DNA of 64,000 nt from Novosphingobium mathurense (GTDB lineage: Bacteria; Pseudomonadota; Alphaproteobacteria; Sphingomonadales; Sphingomonadaceae), in the NCBI RefSeq assembly GCF_900168325.1, contig NZ_FVZE01000001.1, positions 248,001 to 312,000 on the forward strand, given 5' to 3'. The notes beneath the pieces are model-generated. The model was not told where the DNA came from and ran no database searches. It saw nothing but the letters and a program-made list of their open reading frames with translations. Positions 37,068 to 45,475 of the stretch are shown here, in pieces (position 1 is the first letter of the stretch; each line of letters starts with the position of its first letter). The position numbers were made by a program, and so were the translations under genes.

Positions 37068-37463
37068 ATGGTCGTCGAAGTGACAAGTGGGGTGCTGGCA
37101 AGAATGCGCGAAGAGGCGAGAAAGGCCTCTCCGCGTGAATGCTGCGGGGTGCTTCTGGGTCACGGCGAACGGATCGACGAGGCACTGGTCGCGGCGAATG
37201 TCGCGCAGGATCCCGAGCGCAAGTTCGAGATCGATCCGCTGGTCCTGCTCTCTTCGCACAAGCAGGCGCGTGCGGGGGGCAAGCAGGTGCTGGGTTACTA
37301 CCATTCGCACCCGGTCGGGCATCCCGTGCCTTCTGCCACCGATTGCGAGCATGCTTCTGGCGACCAGCGCATCTGGGCCATCGTGGCAGGAGAGGAGATC
37401 GGATTCTGGCGCGATGGGGCGAAAGGTTTCGAGCGGATCGAAATCCGTATGGTCGAGCGATGA
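37068..37463 (+). CDS. JAMM/MPN+ metallopeptidase (M67 family)
   Basis: A 131-residue zinc peptidase of the Mov34/JAB superfamily. The full JAMM motif is present: E24, then H79-S-H81, then S89 and D92 (HxHx7SxxD). Bacterial members cut the C-terminal tail from ubiquitin-like sulfur carriers or release cysteine in sulfur transfer (Mec-type). No sulfur-carrier or ThiS/MoaD gene is adjacent, so the partner is unknown. The start ATG at 37068 follows TTTGGGG; a TTG six bases earlier is possible. Confidence 0.9.
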   Translation: MVVEVTSGVLARMREEARKASPRECCGVLLGHGERIDEALVAANVAQDPERKFEIDPLVLLSSHKQARAGGKQVLGYYHSHPVGHPVPSATDCEHASGDQRIWAIVAGEEIGFWRDGAKGFERIEIRMVER

Positions 37464-37656
37464 AACCGGGCTTTTCGAAGAAATCCACCGGCATTCGGAA
37501 CGTTCGATCCCAAATGAACCGCCACTACGGTTGCTTTCTGGTGCAAGAGCGGGAAAGGTCCGTCGCAAGCGGGGAAGCAGTTGCGCAAGCGACAATGGTT
37601 GTCGCCTTGCAGGCAATTGCTTGAAACCCGGACTGAAAAACGAGAGCCTTTGATTG

Positions 37657-38298
37657 ATGACCATCAGTCCCGTCGAACTTGCCAGCCTTCTGTGTTCACG
37701 CCTTTGCCATGACATGCTCAGCCCGGTCGGTGCCCTGACCAACGGCCTTGAGCTGCTGTCGGACGAGAAGGACCCGGAGATGCGTCAGCGCTGCTTCGAA
37801 CTGCTCGACCAGAGCGCGCGCATATCGGCCGACAAGCTCAAGTTCTTCCGCCTTGCTTTCGGTGCAGCGGGCGGCTTTGGCGAAATGATTCCGGTGAATG
37901 AGGCGCGCGCCCTGATCGATGCGCTTGTCGCCAGCAATGCGCGGATCTCGGTCAATTGGGCCTTCGCAAGCGATGTCATGCCCAAGCCGGCGATCAAAAC
38001 CCTGTTGAATTTCGGGTTGATCGGCATCGAGGCGCTGCCGCGCGGCGGCACCATCGACTTCGCGGCGGAACTGCGCGACGGCACCAGTGAGATTGTGGTA
38101 CGCTCCGCCGGTCCGCGCATCGCCTTCGATCGCGATATCGGTCGTGCGCTGGAAGGCTCGTTGCCGGAAGGAGACCTGTCGAGCCGGACTGCACCAGCGG
38201 CGATGCTGCACCAGATGGCGCAGGATGCCGGGGGCGGGCTGCAGTTTGCGCTTGCCGAAGATGCGCTGGTACTCGGCGCGGTTCTTCCGGGGGCCTGA
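37657..38298 (+). CDS. chpT: Histidine phosphotransferase ChpT
   Basis: A 213-residue protein that passes phosphate from the hybrid kinase CckA to the cell-cycle regulators CtrA and CpdR. The phospho-accepting residue is H18 in SRLCHDMLSPVGALTNG, the ChpT signature. The rest resembles a degenerate histidine-kinase dimer plus ATPase fold, as in known ChpT structures. ATG at 37657 is preceded by TTG in frame. Its presence supports CtrA signalling in this organism and gives context to the CtrA-like boxes at 17865 and 48459. Confidence 0.93.
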   Translation: MTISPVELASLLCSRLCHDMLSPVGALTNGLELLSDEKDPEMRQRCFELLDQSARISADKLKFFRLAFGAAGGFGEMIPVNEARALIDALVASNARISVNWAFASDVMPKPAIKTLLNFGLIGIEALPRGGTIDFAAELRDGTSEIVVRSAGPRIAFDRDIGRALEGSLPEGDLSSRTAPAAMLHQMAQDAGGGLQFALAEDALVLGAVLPGA

Positions 38299-38333
38299 AG
38301 GATCGCAGGTATCGCTCAGATGGGAGCCCGACG

Positions 38334-39038
38334 ATGAATCGATGGTTGGTCAATCACGTCGTCGCGTCTCCCAACTGTAATATGCGCAAGCGGCCGATTT
38401 CGATGGTCGTGCTGCACTACACCGGCATGAAGTCGGCGCAGGAGGCGCTGGAACGGATGTGCGATCCGCAGGCCGAGGTTTCGGCCCATTACATGATCGA
38501 CGAAGAGGGCATCGTCACCAGTCTCGTGCCGGAGGAAAAGCGTGCCTGGCATGCCGGACGCTCCTACTGGCGCGGTGAGGCGGACGTGAATTCGGCCAGT
38601 ATCGGGATCGAACTGGTCAATCCGGGCCATGAATTCGGCTATCGTCCGTTCCCCGAGCCGCAGATGGACGCGCTCTTGCCGCTTCTTGCGGACATCATGG
38701 ATCGCCACGATATTCCGCGCGCCAACGTGGTCGGCCATTCCGATGTCGCGCCGGCCCGCAAGCAGGACCCGGGTGAGTACTTCGACTGGGCCCGGCTCGG
38801 TGAACTGGGGCTCGCGCTCGAGATTCCGAAAGCCAAGATGAACCTGTTCTACGACAACCCGGGGGCCTTCTATCTCGCGCTGGAGCGGTTCGGTTACGAC
38901 ATTACCGATGGGCGCGCTGCCGTGCGGGCGTTCCAGCGACGTTGGCGGCCGGAAATCATCGATGGTGAAATCGATGGGGAGATCGGGGGAATCCTGTTCG
39001 AACTCTTGTTGGAGCGTGACATCGGTCGTGCTAGGTGA
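38334..39038 (+). CDS. N-acetylmuramoyl-L-alanine amidase (AmpD/AmiD type, amidase_2)
   Basis: A 234-residue zinc amidase that cleaves the bond between N-acetylmuramic acid and L-alanine. The zinc ligands are H28 (VVLHYTG), H135 (GHSDVAP) and D145 (KQDPG). The C-terminal part (about 185-230: FYLALERFGYDITDGRAAVRAFQRRW) is a peptidoglycan-binding-like helical domain, as in AmiD. No signal peptide is visible, so it is probably cytosolic and works in muropeptide recycling like AmpD. It lies just upstream of rnpB. Confidence 0.92.
   Translation: MNRWLVNHVVASPNCNMRKRPISMVVLHYTGMKSAQEALERMCDPQAEVSAHYMIDEEGIVTSLVPEEKRAWHAGRSYWRGEADVNSASIGIELVNPGHEFGYRPFPEPQMDALLPLLADIMDRHDIPRANVVGHSDVAPARKQDPGEYFDWARLGELGLALEIPKAKMNLFYDNPGAFYLALERFGYDITDGRAAVRAFQRRWRPEIIDGEIDGEIGGILFELLLERDIGRAR
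39006..39034 (+). promoter_or_regulatory. rnpB: Likely rnpB promoter
   Basis: TTGTTG (39006-39011) and TGCTAG (39029-39034) are 17 bases apart, inside the end of the amidase gene. They predict a start near 39041, which fits the RNase P RNA 5' end. Confidence 0.45.
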
Positions 39039-39044
39039 CCGCTC

Positions 39045-39500
39045 GCCGGGGAGCTGGGCAGCCGCGTCCTTCGTCAAGCTCAGCATGAGCGGGGCAAAGG
39101 CCGAGGAAAGTCCGGGCTCCACGAAACAAGGGTGGCGGGTAACGCCCGCCGGGCGACTCTCGCGCAGGCGAGGGGAAGCTTAGGGATAGTGCCACAGAGA
39201 GCAGACCGCCGATGCCTCTTCGAGAGGCAGGCAAGGGTGAAAGGGTGCGGTAAAAGCGCACCGCGCTTCCGGTAACGGCAAGCGGCATGGTAAACCCCAC
39301 CCGGAGCAAGACCGAATAGGGGCTGCTGGCCTTAGGCTTTCGGGCCGACAGGCGGGTCGGTTTCGGACCCAGGCAGCCCGGGTTGGTCGCTGGAGCGGCG
39401 CGGCAATGCGTCGCCGAGAGGAATGGCTGCCGCCGCGGCGTAAGGTCCCAGTCTTGGGAGACCACGCCAGGCACAGAACCCGGCTTACAGGCTCCCCGGC
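39045..39500 (+). ncRNA. rnpB: RNase P RNA (bacterial class A)
   Basis: The catalytic RNA that matures tRNA 5' ends. The 5' and 3' ends pair to form P1 (GCCGGGGAGC at 39045-39054 with GCTCCCCGGC at 39491-39500). Universal core blocks are present: GAGGAAAGTCCGGGCTCC (39104-39121), AGGGTGAAAGGGTG in the middle and ACAGAACCCGGCTTA near the 3' end (39473-39487). The length of about 455 bases is normal. The P3 region (39070-39097) resembles sphingomonad REP sequence. A GGCTCGCGTC/GACGCGAGCC hairpin at 39505-39527 may be its terminator. Confidence 0.96.
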
Positions 39501-39546
39501 ATATGGCTCGCGTCATCGACGCGAGCCGACATTTCACAATGAAGGA

Positions 39547-40347
39547 TCATGCCGCCGCAGCAAAAGTGGAGATGGCTCCAGCTTCGTCTTCGCGTGCCTG
39601 GAGGAACCAGCGCTCGGTCCCTTCGATGCCGATTGCGGTCAGTGCGCCGAATACGAAAGCGCCCGTATCGATACCGATGCGGTTGCTGCGCACTTGGGGT
39701 TCCTCGGCGATCGTATGGCCGTGGATGACGAAAGCGCCGAAATCCCCGTTGTGGCTGAGGAAGGGCTCACGGATCCAGCGGCAGTCGCGCCCGAGCTGGT
39801 GATCGAGCGGGGTCTGCGGCCTGATGCCGGCGTGCACGAACAGGTAGTCGCCATTGCGTATCAGCTTGGTGAAGCTGTCGAGGAACGCGATGTCGTCGTT
39901 CGGGATCGCCTCGATCATGCGCAGTTGCAGCTCTTCCGGCTCTGCTTCGTCGATAAACCTCTCGTCTATGCCGTACGACATGATCGTTTCACGACCGCCG
40001 TATTTCAGGAAGCCGCGCAGGACATCGGCATTCACGAGGCTGGCGATGAGCATTTCCTCGTGATTGCCTTTGATGAATTCGAGCCGGCGATGCGTTGCCC
40101 ACTCTTTCGCGCGTGCAACAACGGCAGAGCTGTCCGGTCCGCGATCGATCAGGTCGCCGAGAAGGATTACTGTGGTGTTTGCGCTTCCCCGATCGGCGTC
40201 ATCCTGCTCGATGGCCCCTATCAGCGAATTGAACAGGTCGATCCGGCCATGGATGTCACCAATGGCATAGACCCGATCGCCTGAATTCAGTGTCGGGATA
40301 CGGGCCGCTTTCTGACGTCCCAGCATGGTGCGGATCTTTGTGAACAT
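39547..40347 (-). CDS. PPP-family serine/threonine phosphatase (metallophosphoesterase)
   Basis: A 266-residue phosphatase with the metal-site motifs of the PPP family: GDIHG (30-34), GDLIDRG (about 72-78), GNHEEM (about 104-109) and a late HGHT His. It resembles bacterial PrpA/PrpE and ApaH-like enzymes, so protein phosphoserine/threonine or dinucleotide polyphosphates are possible substrates. The start at 40347 is the first that precedes the motif at a normal distance; the frame stays open 28 codons upstream. It is convergent with rnpB. Confidence 0.9.
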   Translation of the reverse strand: MFTKIRTMLGRQKAARIPTLNSGDRVYAIGDIHGRIDLFNSLIGAIEQDDADRGSANTTVILLGDLIDRGPDSSAVVARAKEWATHRRLEFIKGNHEEMLIASLVNADVLRGFLKYGGRETIMSYGIDERFIDEAEPEELQLRMIEAIPNDDIAFLDSFTKLIRNGDYLFVHAGIRPQTPLDHQLGRDCRWIREPFLSHNGDFGAFVIHGHTIAEEPQVRSNRIGIDTGAFVFGALTAIGIEGTERWFLQAREDEAGAISTFAAAA

Positions 40348-40588
40348 TCTGGTTCGAGAGTTATAGGCCCCAAGGGAATGGCGGACAAGGTAATCAGCGA
40401 CCCGTTTCGTGTAGTGGCAGAAAGTCCACACTTTCTTTCCCGTGTGTTGCTGAATCGAAATTTTTCTTGTGCCGTCCGGTGGTGCAGTGCAGCATTACTG
40501 GGCTGGCAAGATCGGTTCCATGAAGAGAACTGACGGCCAAGCGCAGGTGGGACGATGCATGGATAAGAAAGTTAGTGAGGGAATGAAT

Positions 40589-41347
40589 ATGCTTACGTCC
40601 GTCCGTGGCCTTTTCGCTGCAACTCTTTTCGCGGGTGCCGCACTCGCAGCAACCCCGGCATTCGCCGATGACGCCGGTGTCCCTTCGGACATCACCATCT
40701 CGGGCAATGCCGCGCTGGTTACCGAATACCGCTTCCGCGGTGTTGATCTCTCGGGTGGCGATATCGCTGTCCAGGGCGGCGTCGACATCAGCCATTCGAG
40801 CGGCTTTTACGTCGGCACCTGGGGTTCTTCACTTGACGAAGATACCGTCGGTTACGGCCACACCGAGCTCGACCTGTACGGTGGCTGGTCGGGTGACATC
40901 GCCAACGGGATTTCGGGCGATATCGGCGTGATCTACTACGCTTACCCGAACGCACCGGCCGGTGACTACGACTACGTCGAATTCTACGGCTCGCTCAGCA
41001 AGACCCTCGGTCCCGTGGATGGCACTGTCGGCGTCGCATATGCCCCGAAGCAGGATTCGCTTGGCGGCACCGACAATCTTTACATCTACACCGATCTCGG
41101 CGTGTCGGTACCGAACACCCCGGTCAGCCTGAAGGGTCACGTCGGCTACACCGACGGCTATCTCACCTATACCGCCGACGGCGATGCCTTCGACTGGTCG
41201 ATCGGTGCTGAATTCGCCGTCAACAGCAACCTGAGCGTTGGCGTTTCGTACGTCGATGCGCAGGGCAGCCGTACGACCTTCGGTGACGGTTCATCGTACA
41301 ATTTCGTCGACGGCGCTGTCGTCGGCTCGCTCTCGGTCTCGTTCTGA
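40589..41347 (+). CDS. TorF-family putative porin
   Basis: A 252-residue outer-membrane protein. A signal peptide (about 1-26) is followed by repeated amphipathic strands and a terminal Phe (SLSVSF). The segment VTEYRFRGVDLSGGDIAVQGGVD is the hallmark of the TIGR02001/TorF porin family, common in alphaproteobacteria. GAGGG lies seven bases before the ATG at 40589 and only one base before the ATG at 40583, so 40589 is chosen. It is a single-gene unit with its own terminator. The cargo is unknown. Confidence 0.9.
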   Translation: MLTSVRGLFAATLFAGAALAATPAFADDAGVPSDITISGNAALVTEYRFRGVDLSGGDIAVQGGVDISHSSGFYVGTWGSSLDEDTVGYGHTELDLYGGWSGDIANGISGDIGVIYYAYPNAPAGDYDYVEFYGSLSKTLGPVDGTVGVAYAPKQDSLGGTDNLYIYTDLGVSVPNTPVSLKGHVGYTDGYLTYTADGDAFDWSIGAEFAVNSNLSVGVSYVDAQGSRTTFGDGSSYNFVDGAVVGSLSVSF

Positions 41348-41381
41348 TCGACAGCTGATCGCGATTGACTTCGCAGGAGGG

Positions 41382-41409
41382 CCCGCCCGGAATTTCCGGG
41401 CGGGTTTTT
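41382..41409 (+). terminator. Intrinsic terminator after the porin gene
   Basis: CCCGCCCGGAA pairs with TTCCGGGCGGG with essentially no loop beyond the A/T centre, followed by five T and TC. It may serve the convergent SIMPL gene as well. Confidence 0.9.
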
Positions 41410-41425
41410 CTTTGCCTGCGTCAGA

Positions 41426-42178
41426 TCACTTGAGATAGAAATTGACCGTCGTGACGACGCGGACCTTCTTGTAGGGTGTGTCCGAGACGCCCCAGCCACC
41501 GGTATCGCCGTCGCGGGCTTCGACCGAGAAGTAGCCCTGGGTCGCGTTCTTGATGGAGCCGACTTCCGACCCGCTGTCCTTCGCGAACTGCTCGGCTGCA
41601 GCGCGCGCGTCCTTGGTCGCTTCGGCCACCATCTCGGGCTTGATGTCGTTGAGCTTGGTGAAGGCATAGGACATGCCCGAGCCTTCCTCGAGCACGACGC
41701 CGCGGCGGACCAGTTCGAACTGCTTCCTAACCGCATCCTGCGCGCGCTCGATGTCCGTGCTGCGCAAGGTCACGCGCTGGCGCACAGTGAAGGTTGGTAT
41801 GCCGTTGTCCTTGTACTGCGACACGTTGACGCCGGTCGGTTGCAGAGCATCGGCCGGGAAGCCGAGTTCGCGGAAGAAGCTGCGGATCTGCGCGGTATCG
41901 CGATCGACGCTGCCCTGCGCGTCCGACAGGTTCCCCGCACTGGCCGAATAGGCGATTGTCCAGGTTGCAAGGTTCGCAGTCACGTCGCGTTCGGCCAGGC
42001 CGCGCACGGTGACCGATCTGTCGGCATGCTGGGCGCGCTTGAGGCCATCGCCCAGGCCGAATCCGCCAACGACCATGCCGATTGCCAGTATGGTGGAACT
42101 GGCCAGCCATCGCTTCGTTGTGGCCTGGGCGAAGAACCCGGTGGAGCGGTCGGCATTATCTGGGCTATGATCAGGCAT
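41426..42178 (-). CDS. SIMPL-domain (DUF541) periplasmic protein
   Basis: A 250-residue protein with one N-terminal membrane or signal segment (about 22-40) and a SIMPL domain (about 50-250, starting VTVRGLAERDVTANLATW). The family includes BP26/OMP28 of Brucella and forms channel-like periplasmic assemblies; its function is not settled. The start at 42178 follows GGGAGA. It is divergent from gloA. Confidence 0.88.
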   Translation of the reverse strand: MPDHSPDNADRSTGFFAQATTKRWLASSTILAIGMVVGGFGLGDGLKRAQHADRSVTVRGLAERDVTANLATWTIAYSASAGNLSDAQGSVDRDTAQIRSFFRELGFPADALQPTGVNVSQYKDNGIPTFTVRQRVTLRSTDIERAQDAVRKQFELVRRGVVLEEGSGMSYAFTKLNDIKPEMVAEATKDARAAAEQFAKDSGSEVGSIKNATQGYFSVEARDGDTGGWGVSDTPYKKVRVVTTVNFYLK

Positions 42179-42271
42179 CGCAGGTCTCCCTCTTGGTCCT
42201 GCATTCCTGCCTTCGAACGGCTTTATCTGCGATGAACCGTTTCCTGTTGTCGATGAACTGAAGGAAATTTT

Positions 42272-42706
42272 GTGCTCAAGTACCTCCACACCATGATCCG
42301 CGTCAGCGATCCGGACGCGACGATGCGCTTCTTCGAATTGATCGGTCTGAAGGAAACCCGCCGCTTCTCGAGCGAGCAAGGTCGTTTCACGCTGATCTAT
42401 CTGGCTGCGCCGGGGCAGGAGGAAGCTGAGGTTGAGCTGACTTACAACTGGCCGGCGGAAGACGGATCGCAGGAAGAATACACCGGCGGGCGCAATTTCG
42501 GCCATCTCGCTTTCGCGGTCGACGATATTTACGAGACCTGCCAGCGGCTGATGGATGCCGGCATCGCGATCAACCGCCCGCCGCGCGACGGCCACATGGC
42601 CTTCGTGCGCACGCCGGACGGAATTTCGATCGAACTCTTGCAAGGCGCCGGACGTCTCGAACCTGCCGAGCCTTGGGTGAGCATGCCGAACGTCGGCACC
42701 TGGTAA
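42272..42706 (+). CDS. gloA: Lactoylglutathione lyase / VOC-family glyoxalase I
   Basis: A 144-residue vicinal-oxygen-chelate enzyme. Two beta-alpha-beta-beta-beta modules are visible: HTMIRVSDPDATMRFFE near the start and FGHLAFAVDDIYETC near residue 77, with the late metal-ligand Glu in GISIELLQ. Glyoxalase I converts the methylglyoxal-glutathione hemithioacetal to S-lactoylglutathione. The start is GTG at 42272, with AAGGAAA just upstream. Confidence 0.9.
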   Translation: MLKYLHTMIRVSDPDATMRFFELIGLKETRRFSSEQGRFTLIYLAAPGQEEAEVELTYNWPAEDGSQEEYTGGRNFGHLAFAVDDIYETCQRLMDAGIAINRPPRDGHMAFVRTPDGISIELLQGAGRLEPAEPWVSMPNVGTW

Positions 42707-42714
42707 GCTCCGGT

Positions 42715-42753
42715 ATTACGCGTGCGGCCCATCTTGGGGCCCGCACGCGTAAT
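42715..42753. terminator. Symmetric hairpin between convergent gloA and nhaA
   Basis: ATTACGCGTGCGG pairs perfectly with CCGCACGCGTAAT, 13 base pairs with a 13-base loop. No T-run on either strand. It most likely ends both messages. Confidence 0.55.
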
Positions 42754-42756
42754 GTC

Positions 42757-43956
42757 TCAGGCAGCTCTGGGTAACGGCGACTTGGCGAAGCGCAAGATCG
42801 CGTATCCCAACAAGGAAGAGAAAAGCGACCCTACCAGTACCCCGAGTTTGGCCTCTTCGATGAGGAGGGGGTATCTCGGGAAGGCGAGCGCGCCGATGAA
42901 CAGGCTCATGGTGAAGCCGATACCGCACAGCACGGACATGCCCCATAGCTGAATCCATGAGGCTCCGGCAGGCCGCGGTGCAAAGCCCAGCTTGTCCGAC
43001 ACGACGATCGCCGAGAAGATGCCAAGTTGCTTGCCCAGGAACAGGCCGAGGGCGACGCCCAAGGGAACCGGATCGAGCAGGCCGTCGAGACCGATGCCGG
43101 CCAGCGCCACACCGGCATTGGCAAAGCCGAAAAGCGGGACGATCACGTAACTGTTCCAGGGAACCAGCGCGTGTTCAAGGCGAAGCAACATGCTGTCGCC
43201 GCGGTGCAGGGGCTTGAGCGGGATGGTGAAGGCCATCACGACACCGGCGATGGTGGCATGGATCCCGGTGTTGAGCACGCAGTACCACAGGCCCAGTCCC
43301 AGCAGCAGGTAGACCCACAAGTGGTGGACGCCGCGCCGGTTGGCGAGGATCAGGCCGGCGAGCATGATCAGCGCGCCCACGCCCCACATCATCTTGATCT
43401 CGGCGGTATAGAACAGCGCGATGATGACGACTGCACCGAGGTCATCGACGATAGCGACAGTCAGCAGGAAAAGGCGCAGAGAAGGCGGGATGCGGCTGCC
43501 GAGCAGCCCGAGCACGCCCACCGCGAAGGCGATGTCGGTTGCGGCCGGGATGGCCCAGCCACGCTGCATCGGCTGCCCGCTGCCGGCCGTCGCGATATAG
43601 ATCAGGGCCGGAGCGATCATTCCCGCAGCCGCGGCGAGGACCGGAAGCCGCCGCTTGGCTGCGCTGGACAGTTCGCCGTCGAGGATTTCTCGCTTGATCT
43701 CGAGTCCGACGACGAAGAAGAAAATCGCCATCAGTGCATCGTTGATCCACATGTGCAGACTGTCGAGCTTGGCGATCGGCGTCCACGACAGTTCATGGTG
43801 GAACACGTAATGGTAGTCGTGCGCAAACGATGAATTCGCCGCGACGAGGGCAAGCCCTGCGACGATGATCAGCAGGACGCCTGCAGATGCTTCACCGCCC
43901 ATTAACTTTGTGAAAGCGCGTGCCAAATTGTTGGCGAAGTGTCGTTTCAAGCTCAT
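42757..43956 (-). CDS. nhaA: Na+/H+ antiporter NhaA
   Basis: A 399-residue inner-membrane antiporter for sodium and pH balance. The functional aspartates are present: the ATDIAFAVGVLGLLG segment holds the conserved Asp of helix 4, and VDDLGAVVIIALFYT carries the Asp pair of helix 5 that binds Na+. About 12 membrane helices; normal length. It is divergent from the NfrB-like gene. Confidence 0.96.
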   Translation of the reverse strand: MSLKRHFANNLARAFTKLMGGEASAGVLLIIVAGLALVAANSSFAHDYHYVFHHELSWTPIAKLDSLHMWINDALMAIFFFVVGLEIKREILDGELSSAAKRRLPVLAAAAGMIAPALIYIATAGSGQPMQRGWAIPAATDIAFAVGVLGLLGSRIPPSLRLFLLTVAIVDDLGAVVIIALFYTAEIKMMWGVGALIMLAGLILANRRGVHHLWVYLLLGLGLWYCVLNTGIHATIAGVVMAFTIPLKPLHRGDSMLLRLEHALVPWNSYVIVPLFGFANAGVALAGIGLDGLLDPVPLGVALGLFLGKQLGIFSAIVVSDKLGFAPRPAGASWIQLWGMSVLCGIGFTMSLFIGALAFPRYPLLIEEAKLGVLVGSLFSSLLGYAILRFAKSPLPRAA

Positions 43957-44056
43957 AATTCGGTTTCAGTCAGGCTTTCTGGTGAACTGTTACTTCGAAT
44001 ACTTGCGCGTGACCTTATCGCAGGATCTGGCAAGCGTTCGAAGGATTGGGGGTCAT

Positions 44057-45475
44057 TTGGATTGGATCGAAGCCGTAAGGCCAGTCATTACAATCCTGCA
44101 ACTTGCTGAACGGGAACTTCTTCTGTTCGCTGCGTTCTGGTTTCTTATCGGCGCCATGGATGATGTCGTCGTGGACTTGTGCTGGATCTGGCTGAGGCTG
44201 ACCAAGCGCGCCTGCGCAGGTTTCATCAGCCGCGAAGCGGCTGAGGCCCCACTCACCGGAAGGGCAGCCGTATTCATTGCCGCCTGGCAGGAGGAGCAGG
44301 TCATCGGCCATACCATCCACCATGCGCTCTCGGTTTGGAAGCAAGCTGAATTCATCCTCTATGTCGGCTGTTACAGGAACGATCCAGCCACGATTTCGGC
44401 AGCCATGGCGGGTGCCGGCAGTGATCCACGCGTCAGGGTCGTCATCCACCACAAGGCAGGGCCGACGACCAAAGCGGATTGCCTGAACCGCCTCTACACC
44501 GCCTTGTGCGATGACGAGCGGCGGTACGGATACCGCTTCAAGAGCATAGTCTTGCACGATTCCGAAGACATGGTCCACCCGGCGGAACTTGCCGTCATCG
44601 ATGGCGCGATGACCGATGCTGAATTCGTGCAACTGCCGGTCTGGCCCGAGCCGCAGCCCAGATCTCCCTGGGTGGGCGGTCACTACTCGGACGAGTTCAC
44701 CGAATCCCATGCCAAGTCGTTGGTCGTGCGCAATGCGCTGGGCGCGGCCATCCCGGCCGCGGGCGTCGCATGTGGCTTTTCTAGAGACATCATCGCCCGA
44801 ATTGCCGGACTTCGCCATGCTGAGGGCGTGCCCGGTCCTTTCGCCTCGGAGTGCCTGACCGAGGATTATGAACTGGGCGTACTGGTCAGGCGGGAAGGGG
44901 GGCGGTCCCGATTCTTGCGGGCACGCGATGCCGATGGTCAGCTTGTTGCCACACGCGCTTATTTCCCTTCTCGCCTCGAAGATGCGGTTCGCCAGAAAAC
45001 GCGCTGGATCCATGGCATTGCCTTTCAGGGCTGGGACCGCCTGGGCTGGGATCAGGGTTTCGCCGATTTCTGGATGGCCCTGCGCGACAGGCGCGGCCCC
45101 CTTACGGCCTTCGTTCTGGGCATGGGCTATGTCCTGCTGGTGGTTGAAGGTGTGCTGGGGATTTTCCGGCTCGTCGGATGGAACTCGCAGGTGGCAATAT
45201 CGCCATCGCTGCGGATCATGCTCCTGCTTTGCTTTGCCAGTTTCCTGTGGCGCGCAATTGTCCGCTTCGTTTTTACGGCGCGCGAATATGGAATGACTGA
45301 AGGTTTGCGCGCGGTGCTGCGCATTCCGGTTTCCAACATCATCACGATCATGGCCGGACGCCGTGCGCTCGTCCGCTACATCAAGACCCTGCGCGGCGAG
45401 GCGATAACCTGGGACAAGACCCGGCATGACGTCCATCCGGCTCACGCCTCTTCACCGACAGGAAGCACCCGATGA
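44057..45475 (+). CDS. NfrB-like inner-membrane family 2 glycosyltransferase
   Basis: A 472-residue processive-type glycosyltransferase. A first hydrophobic helix (about 15-40) precedes the catalytic domain (about 70-320), which has the acidic HDSED motif and the QKTRW acceptor motif (QxxRW). Several C-terminal helices follow. The layout fits NfrB, the inner-membrane part of the phage N4 receptor system. The MshEN/GspE-N domain found at the C terminus of classic NfrB is absent. TTG at 44057 follows GGATTGGGGG; the frame is open into the nhaA start, but that start is rejected because it would overlap the divergent gene. It overlaps the next gene by four bases. Confidence 0.85.
   Translation: MDWIEAVRPVITILQLAERELLLFAAFWFLIGAMDDVVVDLCWIWLRLTKRACAGFISREAAEAPLTGRAAVFIAAWQEEQVIGHTIHHALSVWKQAEFILYVGCYRNDPATISAAMAGAGSDPRVRVVIHHKAGPTTKADCLNRLYTALCDDERRYGYRFKSIVLHDSEDMVHPAELAVIDGAMTDAEFVQLPVWPEPQPRSPWVGGHYSDEFTESHAKSLVVRNALGAAIPAAGVACGFSRDIIARIAGLRHAEGVPGPFASECLTEDYELGVLVRREGGRSRFLRARDADGQLVATRAYFPSRLEDAVRQKTRWIHGIAFQGWDRLGWDQGFADFWMALRDRRGPLTAFVLGMGYVLLVVEGVLGIFRLVGWNSQVAISPSLRIMLLLCFASFLWRAIVRFVFTAREYGMTEGLRAVLRIPVSNIITIMAGRRALVRYIKTLRGEAITWDKTRHDVHPAHASSPTGSTR

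Noticed and set aside
42715..42753. Long perfect inverted repeat as a phage attachment or transposon end
   Set aside because: It sits exactly between two convergent genes, has no direct repeats around it and no recombinase nearby; a transcription end hairpin explains it.
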